Assembly (NCBI RefSeq): GCF_040274945.1
Contig: NZ_JBEMAR010000011.1
Location: 1 to 64,000 of the forward strand
Reading direction: 5' to 3'
DNA: 64,000 bases
Source: Carnobacterium_B sp040274945
GTDB lineage: Bacteria > Bacillota > Bacilli > Lactobacillales > Carnobacteriaceae
The notes under the pieces were generated by a model. The model was not told where the DNA came from. It was given only the letters and a program-made list of their open reading frames with translations, and did not search any database. Within the stretch, counting starts at the first letter, position 1; every line of letters starts with the position of its first letter. Positions 42,680 to 49,284 of this stretch are shown here, piece by piece. Both the position numbers and the translations under genes were made by a program.

Positions 42680-43357
42680 ATGAATAATGCAGAACGCTTT
42701 ATTGCGAGTTTTAATCGTATCCATAATTTCTTAAGCTTTTCAGATAATGAAAAAGAATATAAAAAGCCTTTTTACCGTTTATTAGATGAAAATGAATACC
42801 GCAATCCTGCCGTAAAAAAATATAAGAATGATCTACAAATTTTTGCCGATCTTAGAAATGTTATGGTACACAAAAAATTAATTCCAAATAGTTATATTGC
42901 TCAACCGACAGATAAAGTAGTCAAACACATTGAACAAATTGAAGATGAAATAAAAAGTCCTGAAAAAGTTTATCCATTATTTAAACGTGATGTCGTTCAG
43001 TTTAATTTCGATGATTTATTTATAAAAGTGTTAAAAACCATTAGTGAAAGAAAATTTACTCATTTTCCGGTATATAAAAACAAAGAATTGATTGGTTTAT
43101 TAACAGAAAAAGGAATTACAATGTGGCTAGCGAATCAATTAGAAGACGAAACTATTTATTTGAAAAAAACGATGGTGGAAGAGATCGTTTTAGAAGATAC
43201 AAGAAAAAATAATTATTTATTTATCAAAAAAAATATGTCTGTTGAGATTGCGGCAGATCTATTAAAAAATGATCGACGTTTAGATGCTTTACTTATAACA
43301 GAAAACGGTAAAGTATCAGAATCTCCTTTAGGTATTATTACTCCTTCAGATTTATAA
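42680..43357 (+). CDS. CBS-domain protein
   Basis: A cytoplasmic protein of 225 residues. The N-terminal helical region (1-95; FADLRNVMVHKKLIPNSYIAQPTDKVVKHIEQ) resembles an RNA/HEPN-like helical domain by its RxxxxH-type RNVMVH pattern. That domain is followed by two CBS motifs (about 100-160 and 165-222; FTHFPVYKNKELIGLLTEKG and LDALLITE...LGIITPSDL). CBS pairs usually sense adenine nucleotides. The combination suggests a ligand-controlled regulator, with no known function. ATG after GAGAGGAG; probably cotranscribed with the phosphatidyltransferase gene. Confidence 0.78.
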   Translation: MNNAERFIASFNRIHNFLSFSDNEKEYKKPFYRLLDENEYRNPAVKKYKNDLQIFADLRNVMVHKKLIPNSYIAQPTDKVVKHIEQIEDEIKSPEKVYPLFKRDVVQFNFDDLFIKVLKTISERKFTHFPVYKNKELIGLLTEKGITMWLANQLEDETIYLKKTMVEEIVLEDTRKNNYLFIKKNMSVEIAADLLKNDRRLDALLITENGKVSESPLGIITPSDL

Positions 43358-43528
43358 TAGTTCTTTAGGGATTAAGAAGAAAATAATTCATCTAAAATGA
43401 TTTCGATTAAATCAAATTAGTTGCCGAATAAAAAAGTTTGTACTATAGTCACTTTAAGTTAGTAAAGTAATTGTATTGATTTATTGCTAAGTAAGCTGCT
43501 AAGCTAAAAAACAAGGAGGAAGAAGTAA

Positions 43529-44095
43529 ATGACAAAAATTGGAATCATTACAGGTAGTACGCGTCCAGGACGAAATAGCTTGCAAGTCGCTCAATGGGTA
43601 AAAGAATTAGCTGACAAACGCGGAGATGCAGAATATGAAATTGTAGACATTGCAGAATACAATCTGCCTTTATACAATGAACCGATTTCTGCAGCATATA
43701 GTCAAAACTATGTTACACCAGAAGCCATTCCATGGTCTAAAAAAATAGCTGAGTTAGATGGTTATGTCTTTATTACTCCTGAATACAATCACGGTATTAC
43801 ATCGGCGTTAAAAAATGCAATTGATTATCTTTATCCTGAATGGAACAATAAAGCGGCAGGAATCGTTAGTTATGGTTCATCTGGCGGAGTAAGAGCTGCT
43901 GAGGCTTTACGAGTTGTTTTAGCTGAACTACAAGTTGCAAGCGTTCGTACACACCCAGCAATGTCTTTATTCACTGATTTTGTAAATATGAATGAATTCA
44001 AACCAGCTGATTTGCATGTAGCTTCAGTAAACACTTTATTAGACCAAGTTGTTGCATGGTCAACAGCGCTACAACCTTTAAGAAATAAGGCCTAA
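43529..44095 (+). CDS. NADPH-dependent FMN reductase
   Basis: A flavodoxin-fold oxidoreductase with 188 residues. The FMN phosphate loop is GSTRPGRNSLQVAQWV (near 9-24), followed by TPEYNHGITSALKNAIDYLYPEW and YGSSGGVRAAEALR, the classic FMN_red pattern. Related enzymes reduce quinones, azo dyes or chromate. ATG after AAGGAGGAAG. An MhqR-like regulator (quinone/electrophile sensor family) lies 1 kb downstream, so control by it is conceivable, but no MhqR-type operator is visible before this gene. Confidence 0.9.
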   Translation: MTKIGIITGSTRPGRNSLQVAQWVKELADKRGDAEYEIVDIAEYNLPLYNEPISAAYSQNYVTPEAIPWSKKIAELDGYVFITPEYNHGITSALKNAIDYLYPEWNNKAAGIVSYGSSGGVRAAEALRVVLAELQVASVRTHPAMSLFTDFVNMNEFKPADLHVASVNTLLDQVVAWSTALQPLRNKA

Positions 44096-44151
44096 ATCCG
44101 AGTCCAAATTCATACTTTTTAAATAGTAAATTTCCAATCTTTAAAGTTGAA

Positions 44152-44166
44152 ATTAAAGCGTTTTCT
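44152..44166. promoter_or_regulatory. cre-like site at the promoter of RNA candidate 1
   Basis: ATTAAAGCGTTTTCT fits the CcpA consensus WTGNAARCGNWWWCA at 13 of 15 positions. It lies just upstream of the TATAAT at 44173-44178. Confidence 0.55.
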
Positions 44167-44184
44167 TGTTAATATAATGGTGTA

Positions 44185-44457
44185 AAGAAGGACAAGGTAC
44201 AATGTCTTCTTTATTAGAGTCAATGAATTATCGACTCTAAAGTTAATAGTAGATTCACTGCTATTAACTCAACTTCATAGAGTGGCTAAGTTCCTGAAAT
44301 AGAATAAGTCAAGACTGAAGTATCCAAACCCCACATGAAGGAAGTAGAGTTCATGTGCACAATACAATTTAATAGTTAAAGTATAGAAAAATAGAAACAA
44401 AGATGGGAACTAGCTACAAAATGAATGGAGAGTCTCTAATAAGAGGCTCTCTTTTTT
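44185..44457 (+). ncRNA. Structured RNA candidate 1
   Basis: A transcript of about 273 bases is predicted from TATAAT (44173-44178) to a terminator. No open frame is convincing. Successive hairpins are seen: TAAAGAAGGAC / GTCTTCTTTA (44183-44213), AGAGTC / GACTCT (44216-44238), GTTAATAG / CTATTAAC (44242-44269) and CACATGA / TCATGTG (44332-44357). An unpaired C-rich stretch (CCAAACCCC) precedes the last. The 5' end TGTAAAGAAGGACA resembles that of candidate 2 (TGTAAAGAGAGACA). I cannot match it to tmRNA, 6S, RNase P or a known riboswitch. The downstream neighbour is the second RNA, not a gene, so an sRNA is more likely than a leader. Confidence 0.55.
44428..44457 (+). terminator. Terminator of RNA candidate 1
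   Basis: GAGAGTCTC / GAGGCTCTC (9 base pairs, one G-U) with a six-base loop and T6. Confidence 0.9.
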
Positions 44458-44480
44458 GCCTAAATTTTAGGCTTCATCAA

Positions 44481-44509
44481 TTGACATGTTAGCGTTTACA
44501 TGGTATATT
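44481..44509 (+). promoter_or_regulatory. Promoter with embedded cre site for RNA candidate 2
   Basis: TTGACA (44481-44486) and TATATT (44504-44509) with exactly 17 bases between them. The spacer is almost wholly a cre-like site, ATGTTAGCGTTTACA (44486-44500), 14 of 15 to WTGNAARCGNWWWCA. CcpA bound there should block polymerase, giving repression on rich sugar. Confidence 0.82.
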
Positions 44510-44515
44510 CAATAT

Positions 44516-44830
44516 GTAAAGAGAGACATGTATATAAAGAGAGCATGCCACTCTTTATAGAAGCTAGTGAAAGTAGCTTCGAGGACAAATAGTCGAGTAA
44601 AGCTATCTTGTCCAAGCTCATTTATTTAGTTGATTGCTAATGTATGACCTTTCTAAATGAAAACCAATCAGAAATACTAGATGAATGAGCGCTAATATAG
44701 TCAGCATGTAGTTCTAGTTTAAATGAATTGAAACGATCAACCTTTGTAGAAGTTGATATCAGAGATTCACTAGAACCATGCTATAAGATTTAAGAAGGAC
44801 GTCCTGATTTCTAGGATGTTCTTCTTTTTT
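44516..44830 (+). ncRNA. Structured RNA candidate 2
   Basis: A transcript of about 315 bases between a good promoter and a strong terminator. Hairpins include TATAAAGAG / CTCTTTATA (44532-44559), GAAGCTA / TAGCTTC (44560-44580), GGACAA / TTGTCC (44583-44613), GCTCATT / AATGAGC (44616-44690), and a long arm GTTCTAGT / ACTAGAAC (44710-44776) enclosing GATCAAC / GTTGATA. Unpaired CCTTTCT and CCTTTG segments could pair with AAAGG-type ribosome sites. A ten-codon frame (ATG at 44528) exists but has no ribosome site of normal quality. No match to a known RNA family could be made. Confidence 0.62.
44794..44830 (+). terminator. Terminator of RNA candidate 2
   Basis: GAAGGACGTCCT / AGGATGTTCTTC (12 base pairs, two G-U) with a seven-base loop and T6. 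Confidence 0.92.
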
Positions 44831-44929
44831 AGGTTCTTTAACCAATGATGTTGGTGCGATAAAATAAAATTTCTTCTGAAGTATACGGAAGTGCTTGTGG
44901 AGAGTCATAATCTTCAGACGTTCAAGCCT

Positions 44930-44955
44930 CTAACAAAACGTTAACGTTTTGTTAG
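44930..44955. promoter_or_regulatory. Perfect 26-bp palindrome, operator-like
   Basis: The half-site CTAACAAAACGTT is followed at once by its exact reverse complement, with GTTAAC at the centre. It has no loop and no T-tract, so it is not a terminator. The CG-TTAA-CG core resembles LacI-type operators only loosely. It is 50 bases upstream of the next promoter. Confidence 0.45.
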
Positions 44956-45004
44956 TCGTATTTAATCCTTTATCCAACTACCCCTCAACGTGTAGCTATA
45001 TAGA

Positions 45005-45053
45005 TTGACAATCCCATATTTTTAATGGTATATTTATCTCGAATTAAAGATAA
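45005..45053 (+). promoter_or_regulatory. Promoter and MhqR-type operator of the MarR gene
   Basis: TTGACA (45005-45010) and TATATT (45029-45034) with an 18-base spacer. TTATCTCGAATTAAAGATAA (45034-45053) at the start point closely resembles the known MhqR box (tATCTcgaATtcgAGATa). This suggests autorepression. Confidence 0.68.
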
Positions 45054-45111
45054 TTCTAGTCCTAATAAAAGTATTTAAAGATAAGTTCAAAATGGAAGGT
45101 GATCCGATAAA

Positions 45112-45549
45112 ATGGAAGACTCAACTAAAGCACTAAAAGCGTTAACCGTATTGTTAAAATCTTCTTCAAGTGTTCTAGATGTTATAAAAAAAGATATGAT
45201 AAAATATGGATTAAATCCGACCGAATTTTCAGTTTTGGAGCTTCTTTATAGTAAAGGAGATCAGCCAATTCAATATATAGGAAAAAAAATATTATTAGCG
45301 AGTAGCAGTATTACGTATGTTGTAGACAAGTTAGAAAATAAAGGCTTCATACAACGTCGTCCTTCAGCCAAAGATCGACGTGTAACAAATATTGCCATAT
45401 CTGAAAAAGGAACAGCTTTTATGGAAAATGCTTTTCCAGAGCATGAAGAGTTGATCTCAAGTGTGTTTGGTGTTCTCAATGAAGAAGAACTAACCACTTT
45501 AACTGAGTTATTAAAAAAAGTAGGATACAATGCTAGTTCATTTAAATAA
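45112..45549 (+). CDS. MarR-family transcriptional regulator, MhqR-like
   Basis: A 145-residue winged-helix dimer. GLNPTEFSVLELLYSKGDQPIQYIG (33-57), LLASSSITYVVDKLENKGFIQRRPSAKDRRV (63-93) and a C-terminal dimerisation helix follow Bacillus MhqR (YkvE), which controls quinone and electrophile resistance genes. One visible operator of MhqR type lies at its own promoter. The ATG is preceded by GGAAGGTGATCC. Targets beyond itself are unknown here; the FMN reductase gene upstream is a functional candidate without a visible site. Confidence 0.85.
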   Translation: MEDSTKALKALTVLLKSSSSVLDVIKKDMIKYGLNPTEFSVLELLYSKGDQPIQYIGKKILLASSSITYVVDKLENKGFIQRRPSAKDRRVTNIAISEKGTAFMENAFPEHEELISSVFGVLNEEELTTLTELLKKVGYNASSFK

Positions 45550-45725
45550 AAAATAACAGGTTACTCATGCAAAAATAGAATAGAATTTTGAGGTTTAGCA
45601 TCAAATGTAAAGACTCTTGCGTACTAGTGCTTCATTTTATTGCTAAAATATGGTATAATCATTTTTAGCAGAACAATTTACTGGAATACGCTCAAATTAA
45701 GAACCAAAGAAATGAGGGGATTTAC

Positions 45726-46070
45726 ATGGGGAAAGTTATTACCGAAGAAATTCAATCTTTAGTAGAAGTTGAACTTCGAAAAGGTGCCAGCAAATCAAGA
45801 ATTGCGACCCTTTTAGGCGTACCATATGACGAAGCAATCGTTATCATTGACGAAATAAAAGCTTCATTTAGACCAGATGTAGGAGATAGAATTGTTTTTT
45901 CATTCCGAGACGAAAAAATGGCCGGAACAATCATCAAATTATTAAACAATAGTGCCGTTGTAGAAATCTATTGGGATAAATCTTCTGATAAAATGAAGGA
46001 CATAATGGAAAGTAAAACCATTGTTAACTTTAAAGATATCGAAGAATTTGTATCTAGTGAAACAGAATAA
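45726..46070 (+). CDS. DUF2187-like protein with N-terminal HTH-like region
   Basis: A 114-residue protein. Residues 1-45 (VEVELRKGASKSRIATLLGVPYDEAIVIIDEI) look like a helix-turn-helix. Residues 50-105 (VGDRIVFSFRDEKMAGTIIKLLNNSAVVEIYW) form a small SH3/KOW-like barrel, as in DUF2187 proteins. This combination suggests nucleic-acid binding, but no function is known. ATG after TGAGGGG; a TATAAT (45654-45659) gives its own promoter, and a terminator follows. Confidence 0.72.
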   Translation: MGKVITEEIQSLVEVELRKGASKSRIATLLGVPYDEAIVIIDEIKASFRPDVGDRIVFSFRDEKMAGTIIKLLNNSAVVEIYWDKSSDKMKDIMESKTIVNFKDIEEFVSSETE

Positions 46071-46076
46071 TAGAAC

Positions 46077-46114
46077 AAAAAAAGAGTTGAGGCAATTTGT
46101 CTCAACTCTTTTTT
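46077..46114 (+). terminator. Terminator before the fab operon
   Basis: AAAAAGAGTTGAG / CTCAACTCTTTTT with a short loop and T-tract. Confidence 0.92.
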
Positions 46115-46288
46115 ATTTATAAATTTTCCTGAAATAATTTAAAAATAAGAATCATCTATGATTTCTTGAAAAAGGTTTTTACTGTTTTTTGCAAAAACTA
46201 CTTTGATATTCAAAATAATTTTAATACTTATAGACATTGGTATTAAAAGGTTTTGATCAATGAAATGAAAATAATAATATATTTATTC

Positions 46289-46317
46289 TTGACACATTCA
46301 TTAAAAAATAATATAGT
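46289..46317 (+). promoter_or_regulatory. fabT operon promoter
   Basis: TTGACA (46289-46294) and TATAGT (46312-46317) with a 17-base spacer; the -10 runs into the first FabT box. Confidence 0.82.
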
Positions 46318-46347
46318 TTGATGGTCAAACAATTTGATGTTCAAAGT
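46315..46347. promoter_or_regulatory. Two adjoining FabT boxes
   Basis: AGTTTGATGGTCAAACA (46315-46331) and AATTTGATGTTCAAAGT (46331-46347) are both TTTGA-N4-TCAAA palindromes of the FabT type. They share one base. FabT bound with acyl-ACP would cover the -10 and the start point. Confidence 0.88.
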
Positions 46348-46388
46348 AATTAACTTAATTGCTAATTTGAAAGAACGGAGGAGTTGAT

Positions 46389-46838
46389 GTGGACGAATTA
46401 ATTCCTGAAATTAATTCTTACTTGGTAACGATATTTAATGAAATTCTGATAATTGAAGAAGGTGCTCTTCAAAGCAGCACATTTAAAGATATCTCAATAA
46501 AAGAAATGCATACGATTGAAGCTATTGGAATGTATGGTGTTCATACGACAACGGAAGTTTCAAAGAAGCTTTCGGTTACTGTAGGGACGTTAACCGTTTC
46601 TGTTAATAACTTAGTGAAAAAAGGATACGTTGAACGTATTCGAAATGATAATGATCGCAGAGTCGTTAAGTTAGGTTTAACGAAAAAAGGTCGATTGCTT
46701 TATCGTCTTCATGATAAATTTCATCGAGATATGGTTAAGGAAACGCTAGAAGGCTTAAAACGAGAAGATGCAGAAATGTTGATCAAAGGCTTAAAAAACC
46801 TTCATATTTTCTTAGACCGCACGAAAAATAATTTATAA
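46389..46838 (+). CDS. fabT: MarR-family fatty-acid synthesis repressor FabT
   Basis: Represses the type II fatty-acid operon when acyl-ACP of long or exogenous acyl chains accumulates. The 149 residues have the winged helix EMHTIEAIGMYGVHTTTEVSKKLSVTVGTLTVSVNNLVKKGYVERIRNDNDRRVVKL (36-92) typical of FabT. GTG start preceded by ACGGAGGAG. It heads the operon, with two FabT boxes at its promoter. fabH follows after 18 bases. Confidence 0.93.
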   Translation: MDELIPEINSYLVTIFNEILIIEEGALQSSTFKDISIKEMHTIEAIGMYGVHTTTEVSKKLSVTVGTLTVSVNNLVKKGYVERIRNDNDRRVVKLGLTKKGRLLYRLHDKFHRDMVKETLEGLKREDAEMLIKGLKNLHIFLDRTKNNL

Positions 46839-46856
46839 GAACAGAGTTGAATTCTA

Positions 46857-47831
46857 ATGAAGGCAAAAATTATGGGTGCTGGAAGCTACACTCCACAAAA
46901 GGTAGTTTCCAATGCGATGCTAGAAAAAATAATGGATACCAACGATGAATGGATTAGGACTCGTACAGGCATAGAAACGCGTCACATTAGTGAGGGTGAA
47001 AATACTTCGGTTCTTTGTGGTAAAGCCGCAATGGACATTCTTGAAAAAACAGGTATTTCTGCTAAAGAAATAGATTTTATTATTGTAGCGACAATGACTC
47101 CAGATGGGTTAAGTCCTTCAACAGCTTGTTTAGTACAAGATTATATAGGAGCAAACCCTATAATGGCTTTTGACGTAAATGCAGCATGTTCTGGCTTCAT
47201 TTATGCTTTATCGATCGCTGAGAAGTTGATTCAAAGTGGCACTTTCCAATATGGGTTAGTTCTTGGCGGAGAGGTCATGTCAAAAATCATTGATTGGCAG
47301 GATCGAAGTACAGCAGTCTTGTTCGGTGATGGTGCTGGAGGCGTATTACTAGGTGCAACAGAAACAGAAAACAGCTTTTTAGGAGAAGATATCCATTCTG
47401 ACGGAAGTCGTGGAGATTCCCTTACAGCTGGCAGTCACTTGGTTACGAATTTCCATACAAAAGAAAATCTTGAGAATGGGTTTCTTCAAATGGATGGAAG
47501 ATCAATTTTTGATTTTGCTATTCGTAGTGTTCCTGAGAGTATTCGAACCGTTGTGGAATCTTCAGATTATACTCTTGAAGAGATAGACTGTATTGTTGCT
47601 CATCAAGCAAATTACCGTATTTTAAAAGCTATTGCAAAAAAAATAAAAATTCCAGTTGAAACATTCGCAACAAATATTGCTGAATATGGCAATACTTCTG
47701 CTGCAAGTATTCCAATCTTGTTAGATGAACTTTTGACAAATGGAGATTTAGTTTTAGGAAGCAAGAAAAAAATCGTTCTTACTGGATTTGGTGGAGGACT
47801 CACATGGGGTTCCATGCTCATTCAACTTTAA
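46857..47831 (+). CDS. fabH: 3-oxoacyl-ACP synthase III
   Basis: Starts fatty-acid chains by condensing acetyl-CoA (or a branched acyl-CoA) with malonyl-ACP. The 324 residues have the catalytic triad: Cys in DVNAACSGFIYAL (near 113), His in VAHQANYRI (near 249), and Asn in EYGNTSAAS (near 280). GFGGGLTWGS closes the protein. The ATG lies 18 bases after fabT; its ribosome site (AACAGAG) is weak. Gene order matches streptococcal and enterococcal fab clusters. Confidence 0.96.
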   Translation: MKAKIMGAGSYTPQKVVSNAMLEKIMDTNDEWIRTRTGIETRHISEGENTSVLCGKAAMDILEKTGISAKEIDFIIVATMTPDGLSPSTACLVQDYIGANPIMAFDVNAACSGFIYALSIAEKLIQSGTFQYGLVLGGEVMSKIIDWQDRSTAVLFGDGAGGVLLGATETENSFLGEDIHSDGSRGDSLTAGSHLVTNFHTKENLENGFLQMDGRSIFDFAIRSVPESIRTVVESSDYTLEEIDCIVAHQANYRILKAIAKKIKIPVETFATNIAEYGNTSAASIPILLDELLTNGDLVLGSKKKIVLTGFGGGLTWGSMLIQL

Positions 47832-47905
47832 AGAGGTTATACTGGCCCGCTTAGGCTTAAAAAAATAAGCAAAAAAAAAACAACTATAAATGGAGGAAAT
47901 ACAAA

Positions 47906-48136
47906 ATGACATTCGAAAAAATTCAAGCAATCATCGTGGACCAATTAGACAAAGAGGAAGAAGAAGTACAATTAGAAACAAACTTCCGTGAAGACTTAGA
48001 AGCTGATAGCTTAGACTTATTCCAAATCATCAATGATATTGAAGACGAATTTGATATTAAAATTGAATCTGAAGAAGGTTTAACAACTGTTCAAGATATC
48101 GTAACTTTTGTTGAAGCTGAATTAGCTAAAAAATAA
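47906..48136 (+). CDS. acpP: Acyl carrier protein
   Basis: Carries growing acyl chains on a 4'-phosphopantetheine arm. The 76-residue acidic helical protein has the attachment Ser in EADSLDLFQIIND (Ser near 37). The usual DSLD motif is present. ATG after TGGAGGAAA. The 74-base gap after fabH has a run of nine A and no terminator. Confidence 0.96.
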   Translation: MTFEKIQAIIVDQLDKEEEEVQLETNFREDLEADSLDLFQIINDIEDEFDIKIESEEGLTTVQDIVTFVEAELAKK

Positions 48137-48161
48137 ACACCCATAAGAAAGCAGGTACTGT

Positions 48162-49121
48162 ATGCAGTCTGAATTAATTGAAAAACTTGGAATTAAATAC
48201 CCTATTATACAAGGCGCAATGTCTTGGGTTGCTAATCCTAGTTTAGTGAGTGCAGTTTCAAATGCTGGCGGTCTAGGAATATTAGCTTGTGGATATGCTT
48301 CAAGTGAAATTGTGCGAGAACTGATTAGAGAAACAAAAAGTTTAACAGACAAACCTTTCGGTATCAACGTACTATTAACATCACCTAACGTAGATGATGT
48401 TGTAAAAGTTATCTGTGAAGAACATGTTAAAGTTGTAACGACTGGTGCTGGTAGCCCTGGAAGATACATGAACCAATTTAAAAGTGTGGGTACAGTAGTT
48501 ATCCCAGTAGTGGCTTCAGTTGCTTTAGCAAGACGCATGGTAAATGAAGGAGCAGATGCAATTATTTGTGAAGGTATGGAAGCTGGTGGTCATATTGGTA
48601 AAACGACTACTATGAACTTATTGCCACAAGTGGTTGATAGTGTCTCTGTTCCAGTCATTGCTGCAGGAGGTATTGCTGATGGACGTGGTGTTGCAGCTGC
48701 ATTTATGTTAGGCGCTTCAGCTGTCCAATTAGGAACACGTTTTGTTGTTGCACACGAAAGTACTGTTCATCAAAATTTCAAAGATGCCATATTAAAAGCA
48801 AAAGATATTGATACTGTAGTTACTGGTCAGATTACTGGTCATCCAGTACGTGTCCTACGTAACAAATTAACTCGTCAATACTTAAAAGTTGAAAAAGACA
48901 TCACAAGTGATGAAAACCCAGATTTCAATCGTTTAGAAGAACTTGGAAAGGGTGCTTTGAGACGAGCTGTTATAGATGGCGATAAACAAACTGGATCATT
49001 TATGTCTGGTCAAAGTGCTGGATTAGTTAATAAAGAACAAAGTAGTCATGAAATCATCCAAGAATTAATGCATGAATATCAAGAAGTAATAAAAGAACAA
49101 GCCAACCTCATTTTAAAATAA
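48162..49121 (+). CDS. fabK: Enoyl-ACP reductase II (FMN-dependent)
   Basis: Reduces trans-2-enoyl-ACP in the last step of each elongation cycle, replacing the NAD-only FabI. It is not related to FabI and is insensitive to triclosan. The 319 residues form a nitronate-monooxygenase-like TIM barrel with GIKYPIIQGAMSWV at the N-terminus, the FMN-binding EAGGHIGK, AAGGIADGRG and GTRFV. ATG after GAAAGCAGG. A terminator-like hairpin lies between it and fabD. Confidence 0.95.
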   Translation: MQSELIEKLGIKYPIIQGAMSWVANPSLVSAVSNAGGLGILACGYASSEIVRELIRETKSLTDKPFGINVLLTSPNVDDVVKVICEEHVKVVTTGAGSPGRYMNQFKSVGTVVIPVVASVALARRMVNEGADAIICEGMEAGGHIGKTTTMNLLPQVVDSVSVPVIAAGGIADGRGVAAAFMLGASAVQLGTRFVVAHESTVHQNFKDAILKAKDIDTVVTGQITGHPVRVLRNKLTRQYLKVEKDITSDENPDFNRLEELGKGALRRAVIDGDKQTGSFMSGQSAGLVNKEQSSHEIIQELMHEYQEVIKEQANLILK

Positions 49122-49142
49122 GGTGAACTTAAGTAAAAAAAT

Positions 49143-49199
49143 AACTAGAAAGCTAAAAGGAGGTCTTTTCGCTTCAGATAGTTTTTCTAGTTTTTTTTT
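49143..49199 (+). terminator. Terminator-like hairpin inside the fab operon
   Basis: AACTAGAAA (49143-49151) pairs with TTTCTAGTT (49184-49192) followed by T8. The large loop includes AAAAGGAGGTCTTTT, itself an AAAAG/CTTTT hairpin holding an orphan ribosome-site sequence. Partial termination here would lower fabD to accA relative to fabH-acpP-fabK. Confidence 0.55.
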
Positions 49200-49284
49200 C
49201 GATTATTTCTCTTATTGATTGAATGTATATGGAATGGATGATTTTTTTATAGACAAATTACAGTATTAAAGGAGAAGAAACCTT

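Noticed and set aside
44528..44560. Ten-codon frame in RNA candidate 2 as a leader peptide
   Set aside because: No good ribosome site, no codon bias that would support attenuation, and its bases are needed for the first hairpin.
44930..44955. The 26-bp palindrome as a cre site or terminator
   Set aside because: It lacks the cre asymmetry (WTGNAARCG) and has no T-tract or loop.
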